Shown here: one piece after another, positions 1-3,922 of the stretch | How positions within the stretch are numbered: position 1 is the stretch's first letter | How the letters are laid out: every line of letters begins with the position of its first letter | Source of the DNA: Bacillota bacterium | GTDB taxonomy: Bacteria > Bacillota > Desulfotomaculia > Desulfotomaculales > Desulfotomaculaceae | Assembly (NCBI GenBank): GCA_023481335.1 | Contig: JAMCWI010000139.1 | Coordinates: 1-5,263 of the forward strand | Direction of reading: 5' to 3' | DNA length: 5,263 bases | The notes under the pieces: model-generated | Databases searched by the model: none | What the model saw: only the letters and a program-made list of their open reading frames with translations | Told to the model about the DNA's origin: nothing | Program-made: the position numbers and the translations under genes

Positions 1-6
1 CCCCCT

Positions 7-34
7 TTGCAGGTATAATTTATTATACCTACAA
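7..34. repeat. 28-bp near-perfect palindrome, operator-like
   Basis: Two 13-bp arms face each other across a 2-bp centre, with one mismatched pair (10/31). The core AGGTATAAT/ATTATACCT (11-19 and 22-30) is perfect. Each arm is a version of TTGTAGGTATAAT, and the TATAAT in each arm matches a sigma-A -10 element. It could be a repressor operator over promoters for a gene left of the window, or the end of a small mobile element. The dyad is certain; its role is inferred. Confidence 0.6.
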
Positions 35-51
35 TTCAGGAGGAAGATCAA
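22..51 (-). promoter_or_regulatory. Possible leftward sigma-A promoter
   Basis: On the minus strand, TTGATC (51-46) and TATAAT (27-22) are separated by 18 bp. The -10 lies inside the right arm of the palindrome at 7-34, so a protein bound there would block it. It would drive a gene beyond the left edge, which cannot be seen here. Confidence 0.35.
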
Positions 52-154
52 GGGAAAACCGTTCAAAAAAGTCCTTAAGCCAGAAAAATGGGGTCTAAAC
101 TCGTTGAAACAGAAGACAAACCTTACTTTATTTCCATATTTAGGATAAATTCGT

Positions 155-167
155 TTGTAGGTATAAT
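155..167 (+). promoter_or_regulatory. Single copy of TTGTAGGTATAAT, possible -10 region
   Basis: This 13-mer is identical to the right arm of the palindrome at 7-34, read in the opposite direction. It contains a perfect TATAAT (162-167) placed 23 bp before the ATG of the small ORF at 191-304. No convincing -35 lies 16-18 bp upstream, so promoter activity would need an activator or be weak. Confidence 0.35.
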
Positions 168-190
168 TTTCAGCGGGAATTTAGGTTGTA

Positions 191-304
191 ATGTATGTAG
201 TCCTACGGGCTAAGAATAGGAATGGACCTATAGATCGTAGGAAACTGTTTATAGGTACCCTCTTGTGGACTATTATGGGTCTAGTTCTGCTGTATATCTC
301 TTAA
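191..304 (+). CDS. Possible 37-residue single-span membrane peptide
   Basis: An ATG opens a 37-codon frame ending in TAA. The first 19 residues are polar and basic (AKNRNGPIDRRK). A hydrophobic helix of about 18 residues (FIGTLLWTIMGLVLLYIS) runs to the C-terminus, giving a positive-inside, single-pass layout typical of small membrane peptides. The ribosome binding site is weak (TTTAGG, five bases before ATG). A TATAAT-bearing motif lies 23 bp upstream (155-167). I do not recognise the family. It could equally be a chance frame or the tail of a decayed gene, since an overlapping frame from 88 to 213 also runs open. Confidence 0.33.
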   Translation: MYVVLRAKNRNGPIDRRKLFIGTLLWTIMGLVLLYIS

Positions 305-332
305 TTGACCCATTATAACGTTATTTTATGAT
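305..332 (+). promoter_or_regulatory. Sigma-A-like promoter of a short RNA
   Basis: TTGACC (305-310) and TATGAT (327-332) are separated by 16 bp on the plus strand, each one base (TATGAT) or one to two bases from consensus. Transcription would start near 339 and meet a terminator hairpin within about 75 nt. Confidence 0.45.
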
Positions 333-338
333 GTTGTG

Positions 339-415
339 GTAATGCACTTCAAAAACTGGTAACCTAAAAATAGGTAAGAAGAGCTGTATAGATATGCCGT
401 GCAGCTCTTCTTTAA
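339..415 (+). ncRNA. Candidate small RNA between promoter and terminator
   Basis: A promoter-like pair (305-332) is followed after about 40 nt by a strong terminator hairpin (376-412), with no ORF carrying a ribosome binding site between them. The predicted transcript is about 75 nt. It would hold a small ACCTA/TAGGT hairpin (362-375) and the 11-bp terminator stem, a common layout for trans-acting small RNAs. The ends are approximate. The alternative is that the hairpin only terminates transcripts from the small ORF at 191-304. Confidence 0.3.
376..415 (+). terminator. Hairpin terminator, probably plus strand
   Basis: A perfect 11-bp stem (AAGAAGAGCTG at 376-386, CAGCTCTTCTT at 402-412) closes a 15-nt loop. 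The plus-strand 3' arm is U-rich and runs into TTTAAATT. The opposite strand has no U-run directly after the stem, so plus-strand termination is the better reading. Confidence 0.55.
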
Positions 416-471
416 ATTGCTTAGTATTTTCCTAAAAAACCACGATGTTCCAACAATCCCTTTAAATGCTG

Positions 472-500
472 CCGTCAATTGTTTTCCAATATTTTACTAC
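472..500. repeat. Interrupted copy of the toxin promoter sequence
   Basis: CCGTCAAT (472-479) and ATTTTACTAC (491-500) are separated by 11 bp. The same two blocks stand directly joined at 801-818 (CCGTCAAT then ATTTTACCAC), where they form the -10 region of the toxin promoter on the minus strand. This looks like an old duplication with an 11-bp insertion, and its -10 now has no good -35. Confidence 0.4.
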
Positions 501-505
501 GCCAC

Positions 506-534
506 TTGACAATTTACTTGGATTTTTCCATAAT
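506..534 (+). promoter_or_regulatory. Strong sigma-A promoter facing the toxin gene
   Basis: A perfect TTGACA (506-511) and CATAAT (529-534), one base from consensus, are separated by the ideal 17 bp. Transcription should start near 541 and run toward the 3' end of the minus-strand toxin gene. No protein-coding frame with a ribosome binding site follows, so the product is most likely an RNA, probably the antitoxin. Confidence 0.65.
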
Positions 535-540
535 AAAGGT

Positions 541-600
541 GGGAATACTTATAATTAACAAACGGTGTGTGCGCCTCACTTACCGAGGTTTGTTTTATTT
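541..600 (+). ncRNA. Candidate type I antitoxin RNA, about 60 nt
   Basis: This stretch lies between the strong promoter at 506-534 and a terminator hairpin, and is convergent with the holin-like toxin gene at 643-732. The apical loop (567-581) contains GCCTCAC (573-579), the reverse complement of GTGAGGC in the toxin's ribosome-binding region (742-736). If toxin mRNA reads through to about 555, the two RNAs would also be fully complementary across the shared hairpin. In Fst-type loci a toxin mRNA and an RNA of similar size are likewise convergent and share a terminator (established knowledge). The RNA ends and its role are inferred. Confidence 0.5.
557..600 (+). terminator. Terminator of the antitoxin RNA, perhaps bidirectional
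   Basis: AACAAAC (557-563) pairs with GTTTGTT (588-594) and GGT (564-566) with ACC (582-584), leaving a 3-nt bulge and a 15-nt loop. On the plus strand the stem continues into a U-rich run (TTTTATTTAT). On the minus strand the tail is AATTATAAG, a poorer terminator but possibly enough to end the toxin mRNA. Confidence 0.55.
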
Positions 601-601
601 A

Positions 602-637
602 TGACCCCTTAAGCTGCTGCAACAGTTTAAGGGGTCA
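602..637. terminator. 15-bp hairpin at the 3' end of the toxin gene
   Basis: The arms at 602-616 and 623-637 pair over 15 positions (one G-U) around a 6-nt loop and begin 6 nt after the toxin stop codon. The stem is very stable, but neither strand has a true U-run after it (minus: TAAATAAAAC; plus: CTCATTTAA). It may protect the toxin mRNA 3' end, or be a weak terminator for either strand. Confidence 0.5.
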
Positions 638-642
638 CTCAT

Positions 643-732
643 TTAACGCCTACGGTCTGTAATTAACACAACAAGGGTGATTAGTAGGATGACAGCTGTT
701 ACAACTTGTACAGTATCGGATACTGTCAGCAT
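643..732 (-). CDS. Small holin-like toxin of a type I toxin-antitoxin system
   Basis: The 29-residue product starts MLTVSDTVQVV, continues as one hydrophobic helix of about 19 residues (6 or 10 to 25) and ends TDRRR. Short peptides beginning M-(S/T)-V, with one membrane helix and a charged tail, are typical of the Firmicutes holin-like toxins related to TxpA and BsrG, which insert in the cytoplasmic membrane and depolarise or perforate it. The start ATG follows a long GGGGGTGAGG ribosome binding site, also typical. The gene faces a strong plus-strand promoter (506-534), matching the convergent toxin/antisense RNA layout. The assignment rests on sequence pattern and context, with no alignment run. 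A non-toxic regulatory membrane peptide is the alternative. Confidence 0.68.
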   Translation of the reverse strand: MLTVSDTVQVVTAVILLITLVVLITDRRR

Positions 733-735
733 CCT

Positions 736-780
736 GCCTCACCCCCTTTCAAAGATGTTTCCATCCCCGGCAGGTGAGGC
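736..780 (-). promoter_or_regulatory. Leader hairpin hiding the toxin ribosome binding site
   Basis: In the toxin mRNA leader, GCCTCACC (780-773) is perfectly complementary to GGTGAGGC (743-736), which overlaps the ribosome binding site and ends three bases before the ATG. An alternative pairing of CCTGCC with GGCAGG in the same arms would also cover it. Sequestered initiation regions are a known feature of type I toxin mRNAs. The 29-nt loop means folding energy should be computed. Confidence 0.55.
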
Positions 781-808
781 CCGTTGTTAGTTATGTATTC
801 CCGTCAAT

Positions 809-837
809 ATTTTACCACATATTTTTCCAAATTGTAA
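809..837 (-). promoter_or_regulatory. Probable toxin promoter
   Basis: On the minus strand TAAAAT (814-809) is preceded by TGTGG, a near-extended -10, and 17 bp upstream by TTACAA (837-832), a poor -35. The start would be near 802, giving a leader of about 70 nt that includes the hairpin at 736-780. The box is duplicated in interrupted form at 472-500. Confidence 0.42.
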
Positions 838-861
838 CAATGCTTATTTATATCAAAAGCG

Positions 862-1308
862 CTACTTCTTCAACAACAAAAACGCCCCGCCCGCCATGAG
901 GAAGGTTCCGGCTAGGTGGTACCAGTTAAAGGGGATGCGGGTCACGCCGAAGAGGCCCAGGTGGTCGATGGCGGCGGCGGTTAGGACCTGGCCTACGATG
1001 ATGGCGGTAGTGGCGGGGGCGACGCCCACCACGGGGATGCTGCGGGCCACCATGTAGACGATGAGGACGCTCAGGATGCCGCCCAGATAGGTGTACCAGG
1101 GGGCCCCCAGCCATTTGCCCAGGTCGCAGGTGCCCAGGCGGCAGGCAAAGACCAGGATGCCTACCAGGACGGTTCCTACGGCGTGAACAATGAAGGTGGT
1201 TTCCCACAACCCGGCAATCCTGCCCAGGGCGGAGTTCATGGTCCCCTGCAGGGCCATGGTGAGCCCGGATGTGGCTGCGATGATAAGAGCGACTAATTTG
1301 CTGTCCAT
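862..1308 (-). CDS. DMT-superfamily membrane protein, YdcZ/DUF606 type
   Basis: The 148-residue product has about five hydrophobic helices (roughly 5-24, 37-56, 73-92, 95-117, 130-146). The motifs QGTMNSALGR (21-30) near the N-terminus and GQVLTAAAIDHLGLFG (106-121) are typical of the YdcZ/DUF606 branch of the drug/metabolite transporter superfamily, whose members are about 140-150 residues, so it is full length. Related proteins are thought to export or exchange small molecules as dimers or pairs; the substrate cannot be told from sequence. GGAGG lies 7-8 bases before the ATG. A terminator hairpin (1325-1349) sits directly upstream, so the gene either has its own promoter beyond it or depends on read-through. 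No clear terminator follows the stop. Confidence 0.88.
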   Translation of the reverse strand: MDSKLVALIIAATSGLTMALQGTMNSALGRIAGLWETTFIVHAVGTVLVGILVFACRLGTCDLGKWLGAPWYTYLGGILSVLIVYMVARSIPVVGVAPATTAIIVGQVLTAAAIDHLGLFGVTRIPFNWYHLAGTFLMAGGAFLLLKK

Positions 1309-1324
1309 TACTGACCTCCGGTCA

Positions 1325-1349
1325 AAAAGCAGGCCCTTGGCCTGCTTTT
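1325..1349 (-). terminator. Perfect 11-bp terminator hairpin after the HMA gene
   Basis: AAAAGCAGGCC (1325-1335) and GGCCTGCTTTT (1339-1349) form an uninterrupted stem with a 3-nt loop. On the minus strand the stem ends in TTTTT, so it should stop transcription 31 nt after the HMA stop codon. It also lies only about 16 bp before the start of the transporter gene, inside any leader coming from upstream. Confidence 0.75.
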
Positions 1350-1364
1350 AAATGTTGGTGCCTG

Positions 1365-1388
1365 TTGTAGGTAAAATGATTATACGTA
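1365..1388. repeat. Degenerate copy of the left-edge palindrome
   Basis: TTGTAGGTAAAAT (1365-1377) differs by one base from the motif at 155-167. The following ATTATACGT resembles the second arm of the palindrome at 7-34. The element overlaps the last codons and stop of the HMA gene. Its minus-strand reading gives TATAAT (1384-1379), which could be a -10 for the transporter gene, but no good -35 precedes it. Confidence 0.4.
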
Positions 1389-1622
1389 AATGTCGTGGCC
1401 CAGGGATCTGAGAGTTCCCCGGAGGTAATCGGTGTGGATGGCCCCGGGGTCGAAATCCACGGTGACGGTTCCATCCTCCAGATTGACAATGACCTTATCT
1501 ACTCCATCGATTTCAGAGAGATAGGTTTCAATCTCTTGTTTATCGTGCTGGCCTCCCTGCAAGCCGCCAATCTTAAAGGTCTTGGTAATGTTGCGGTGAT
1601 CCTGGATGTTTGGCTCGGTCAA
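1380..1622 (-). CDS. HMA-fold small protein lacking the CxxC metal site
   Basis: From a TTG start the product has 80 residues. Residues 13-77 follow the beta-alpha-beta-beta-alpha-beta pattern of heavy-metal-associated domains (TKTFKIGGLQ, then EIETYLSEIDGVDKVIVNL, DGTVTVDFDP, LRGTLRSLGHDI). Where copper chaperones such as CopZ have GMxCxxC, this protein has GLQGGQH (20-26): both cysteines are lost, the second replaced by His. Canonical copper transfer is therefore unlikely; another ligand or a protein-interaction role is possible. A GTG at 1631 would add three residues, but it overlaps the AGGAGG itself, whereas the TTG lies eight bases after it. The terminator at 1325-1349 follows. Confidence 0.72.
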   Translation of the reverse strand: MTEPNIQDHRNITKTFKIGGLQGGQHDKQEIETYLSEIDGVDKVIVNLEDGTVTVDFDPGAIHTDYLRGTLRSLGHDIYV

Positions 1623-1684
1623 GACATTCACCTCCTGATTTCTCTCCTATTTTTTACCGTAACCCGAGCCGTTATACACGAATA

Positions 1685-1725
1685 ATCAACCCCCGCCGGA
1701 TTGCCAGGTTTCCGACCGGGGTGAT
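1685..1725 (-). terminator. Imperfect hairpin after the protease gene, possible terminator
   Basis: On the minus strand ATCACCCCGGTCGGA (1725-1711) can pair with TCCGGCGGGGGTTGAT (1700-1685) with one mismatch, one bulge and a G-U pair, around a 10-nt loop. It begins 24 nt after the protease stop. The tail (TATTCGTG) is weakly U-rich, so termination may be partial, which would let the HMA gene be co-transcribed. I found no clear promoter for that gene. Confidence 0.4.
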
Positions 1726-1748
1726 CTTTGAGAATTTATTTGCACTTT

Positions 1749-2876
1749 TTATGCCCCCGGGAAAGATTTTAGTGACAGATCCACCCTGATGATCCCCGCA
1801 CCGGTAAAGTTATTGCCAAAACCCTTGGCCTTTTGAACCCCGGACAACAACCGCCGGTGCAGTTGATCAACATTCTCCTCAGGGTATTTTTCCTTTAATA
1901 AGGCGGCGGCGCCGGTAACGTGGGCCGTTGCCATGGAACTGCCGCTTAAACGAACGTAGCTGCCCCAACGATAGGTAGAAAGGATATGAGCCCCCGGAGC
2001 CAGCAAATCCACCTCCGGGCCGCTGCTGCTGAAGCCGGCCGGTTTCCCCCTGCTGTCCACCGCGGCGACACAGAGGGTTTCCTCAAAAACAGCGGGATAA
2101 TCGACGGTATTGGGGCCGCCGTCATTGCCCGCAGCCGCTATAATGAGCAAACCATACCGGCGGGCTGCCCGGACCGCTTCTTCCAGCGCCCGGCTGTATT
2201 TATCGGTGCCAAAGCTCATGTTTGCCACGTGTATGCGATGTTTCAGACACCAATCGATGGCATTAATGGCGTTTAGGATTGTACCGTCACCCCATTGATC
2301 CAATACCTTAACGGCATAGAGCTCCGCTTCCGGGGCCACACCCACGATCCCCCTGCCGATGTTGGCTGCGGCAATGGTTCCCGCCACGTGTGTGCCATGA
2401 CCGTTATCATCATAGTAAGATGCCCCGGGGGCAACCAGGTTTATCCCTCCCTTGAGGCTGCTCCCCAGGTTAGGATGGCTGCCATCGATACCGCTGTCAA
2501 TCACCGCTACTCTAACGCCTTGCCCGGTGGCTTCCGGCCAGCAGACATGGGCTCCAATGGAATACACACCCCAGGGGACTAACTGCTCCTCTTCATGCTT
2601 AAAAGATTTAAACTTGGCCGGTGCCCAGGGTACCAAACGAATTTTATGGTTTTCTTCTATAGCCGCCACTCCACCGCTGGATAGTATTTTTTGATCGGAA
2701 ACATCCTCCGGTAAGGTGCAGATGATGCCGTTTACATTCGGCAGGGTGCGAACTTCCTTTGCTCCTATCCATTTGATTAAATCAATATGGGGCGGGGTCA
2801 GTTCACCACGGTAAAGGTGATTTTTAAAAAGTATTATTCTTACACGTTTTTTACTTCCGATTTTACTTCCGACCAT
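1749..2876 (-). CDS. Subtilisin-like serine protease, S8 family
   Basis: The 375-residue product is an endopeptidase of the subtilisin clan. Residues about 10-85 look like an inhibitor I9-type propeptide (RVRIILFKNH... to VAAIEENHKI). The catalytic domain, about 98-365, shows Asp127 (AVIDSGID), His160 (NGHGTHVAGT), oxyanion Asn251 (AAAGND) and Ser314 (SGSSMATAHVTG), so it should be active. The usual Pro after SMAT is Ala. There is no signal peptide; the N-terminus (MVGSKIGSKKRVR) is basic and soluble, suggesting an intracellular enzyme or one exported in an unusual way. The ATG at 2876 follows GAGGGG by eight bases; earlier in-frame starts would run into the upstream gene. It is the last gene of its operon, 28 bp after the coiled-coil gene, which hints at processing of a neighbour's product. 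Confidence 0.93.
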   Translation of the reverse strand: MVGSKIGSKKRVRIILFKNHLYRGELTPPHIDLIKWIGAKEVRTLPNVNGIICTLPEDVSDQKILSSGGVAAIEENHKIRLVPWAPAKFKSFKHEEEQLVPWGVYSIGAHVCWPEATGQGVRVAVIDSGIDGSHPNLGSSLKGGINLVAPGASYYDDNGHGTHVAGTIAAANIGRGIVGVAPEAELYAVKVLDQWGDGTILNAINAIDWCLKHRIHVANMSFGTDKYSRALEEAVRAARRYGLLIIAAAGNDGGPNTVDYPAVFEETLCVAAVDSRGKPAGFSSSGPEVDLLAPGAHILSTYRWGSYVRLSGSSMATAHVTGAAALLKEKYPEENVDQLHRRLLSGVQKAKGFGNNFTGAGIIRVDLSLKSFPGA

Positions 2877-2904
2877 AGTCTCATCCCCTCTGGCCAGAAC
2901 GCCC

Positions 2905-3447
2905 CTACTCTTCTTTCTTTTCTTCGGGTTTGTTTGATTTGCCAGTGCCGCTGTCCACCGGTTCACTGCTCAGAAGGCCCTGCAGCAGGCTTCCCAGAGG
3001 GGCTAAAACGCTGGCCAAATCGACCTCTTTGGCAGACCTGGCGGCGCCCTGCCGGTCCGGGGTTTTTACGGTGGTAACGATGGAGTCAAACATCACCCCG
3101 AGGCTGCCGGCAACAATATCCATGACCTTGCCGGTTACTTTTACGCCTTTGATGACTTTGCGGAGGGTCTCCTCCACCGGAATTTCTCTGCGGTTGGCTG
3201 CTTGCTGCTGACCAAGGTTTTCCATCACTTCGTTTAACTTAGCCAGTTGTTCGTTTAGCTGGTATTCTGCCTGACGCTGCAATTCGACTCTGGAAACAAT
3301 GTCCACCAGTTTATCCATGTTGCTCAGCACACCGGAAACCTGGTCCAGTTCACTGCTCTTCTGGGAGTGGATGCTCTCCAATTTGGTGACCAGCTGATCT
3401 AGGTTGCTGGCAAGCCGGTTGCTGGATCTATCACCCACTGTGATCAA
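2905..3447 (-). CDS. Helical, coiled-coil-rich protein of unknown function
   Basis: I do not recognise this 180-residue protein. Residues about 10-85 are charged and helical with heptad-like Leu/Val/Met spacing (LDQLVTKLESIH, LSNMDKLVDIVSRVELQRQ, LNEQLAKLNEVMENL), a likely coiled coil. Residues 94-128 form a basic then hydrophobic stretch (KVMDIVAGSLGVMFDSIVTTV) that could be an amphipathic or membrane-touching helix. Residues 144-160 (LASVLAPLGSLLQGLL) form a second amphipathic helix, followed by a charged tail ending KPEEKKEE. There is no signal peptide. The start is TTG at 3447 or GTG at 3438; AGGGAAGGGAG directly precedes the TTG, so GTG is better spaced for its last GGGAG. The gene lies between a Cys-rich membrane protein and a protease and may be anchored by one or cut by the other (inference). 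Confidence 0.8.
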   Translation of the reverse strand: MITVGDRSSNRLASNLDQLVTKLESIHSQKSSELDQVSGVLSNMDKLVDIVSRVELQRQAEYQLNEQLAKLNEVMENLGQQQAANRREIPVEETLRKVIKGVKVTGKVMDIVAGSLGVMFDSIVTTVKTPDRQGAARSAKEVDLASVLAPLGSLLQGLLSSEPVDSGTGKSNKPEEKKEE

Positions 3448-3477
3448 CTCCCTTCCCTAACGACACCGATGACGACG

Positions 3478-3539
3478 TTATATCCTTGGGTGGAAAGGGC
3501 TACACGAGGGTGTAGCCCCTTCCCTGATAAAGGATATAA
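3478..3539 (-). promoter_or_regulatory. 62-nt intergenic hairpin in the operon mRNA
   Basis: In the minus-strand RNA an outer perfect 10-bp stem (3539-3530 with 3487-3478), a 6 by 4 internal loop and an inner 14-bp stem (3523-3510 with 3505-3492, one G-U) close a 4-nt loop. It begins 17 nt after the small membrane protein gene. No U-run follows, so a simple terminator is unlikely; mRNA processing, differential stability or a protein-binding site fits better. Confidence 0.65.
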
Positions 3540-3555
3540 AACTTTTGTTAAGATC

Positions 3556-3753
3556 TTAGCACCAAGCAAAGCAACAGCAGAAGATTGCCAGGGCAGAAAA
3601 CAGGTAGAGGCCGAGCAAGTGGACGGGGAGAATGCCGCAAAATACAAGTGCGATGCCGATGATGAACAGCGCCAGCAGCAGGCAGCAGCAAAGACCCAGG
3701 TTTCCACTATAACCTCCTACTTTTTCCTTAATGCCTTCCAGTACGTTAGACAT
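3556..3753 (-). CDS. Small Cys-rich membrane protein, two predicted spans
   Basis: The 65-residue product has a short polar N-terminus (MSNVLEGIKEKVGGYSG) and two hydrophobic segments, about 19-41 and 43-62, joined by a tight ILPVH turn. It has eight cysteines: a CCC run at 22-24, Cys39, a CCC run at 59-61 and the final Cys65. In a hairpin topology both CCC runs fall at the same face of the membrane, where they could bind metal or form disulfides. I do not recognise the family. The ATG follows AGGAGG by eight bases, an excellent ribosome binding site. It is the first gene of the unit from the promoter at 3841-3869, with an 80-nt leader. Confidence 0.78.
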   Translation of the reverse strand: MSNVLEGIKEKVGGYSGNLGLCCCLLLALFIIGIALVFCGILPVHLLGLYLFSALAIFCCCFAWC

Positions 3754-3781
3754 CTAAATTCCTCCTCATGTTTAAATCTGT

Positions 3782-3803
3782 GAACGATATCCCGGGACCG
3801 TTC
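3782..3803. promoter_or_regulatory. Dyad in the operon leader
   Basis: GAACG (3782-3786) and CGTTC (3799-3803) flank the 8-bp palindrome TCCCGGGA (3790-3797), slightly off centre. It lies about 30-50 nt after the predicted transcription start and 29 bp before the ATG of the small membrane protein. It may be an operator or a weak leader hairpin; the asymmetry argues for caution. Confidence 0.25.
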
Positions 3804-3840
3804 TTACATTAAATTATGAGAAAAGGAGACTTTGTGTTAC

Positions 3841-3869
3841 ATTGTAATAAGACAAATTTTGCATGGCAA
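3841..3869 (-). promoter_or_regulatory. Sigma-A promoter of the membrane protein-coiled coil-protease operon
   Basis: On the minus strand TTGCCA (3869-3864) and TACAAT (3846-3841) are separated by exactly 17 bp. The start should fall near 3834, giving a leader of about 80 nt. The -10 overlaps a small dyad, TTACATTGTAA (3837-3847). It sits just past the terminator of the upstream unit, which supports two separate transcription units. Confidence 0.62.
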
Positions 3870-3872
3870 AGT

Positions 3873-3904
3873 AAAAAAGGGCAGCCATCATGGGCTTACC
3901 CTTT
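3873..3904 (-). terminator. Rho-independent terminator after the second YbaB gene
   Basis: On the minus strand GGGTAAGCC (3901-3893) pairs with GGCTGCCC (3886-3879), with one bulged A and a G-U pair, around a 6-nt loop. Six T residues follow (3878-3873). It starts 21 nt after the stop codon. Confidence 0.75.
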
Positions 3905-3922
3905 ATCCCTTAAGCGGCTGTA

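Noticed and set aside
88..213. Open frame of 41 codons on the plus strand from ATG at 88
   Set aside because: There is no ribosome binding site and no recognisable composition, and it overlaps the better small ORF at 191-304. It is most likely a chance frame.
421..531. Minus-strand frame with two internal stops that reads like protein fragments (KWRSKILENN, RQHLKGLLEHRGFLGKY)
   Set aside because: It might be a decayed gene, but it is too short and unrecognised to support, and it overlaps a strong plus-strand promoter.
467..559. Plus-strand 30-codon frame beginning MLPSIVFQYF
   Set aside because: It has no ribosome binding site, and it covers the promoter at 506-534, which is the better explanation of the sequence.
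1..860. CRISPR array, tRNA or known riboswitch in the AT-rich left region
   Set aside because: There are no evenly spaced repeats, no cloverleaf and no recognised aptamer core. The hairpins are explained as terminators, leader structure or palindromes.
926..1207. Alternative-frame ORF inside the transporter gene
   Set aside because: Its Arg/Pro/His-rich composition is typical of a shadow frame in GC-rich coding DNA.
2877..2966. N-terminal extension of the protease to a start at 2966
   Set aside because: It would overlap the end of the coiled-coil gene, and the ATG at 2876 has a well-spaced GAGGGG.
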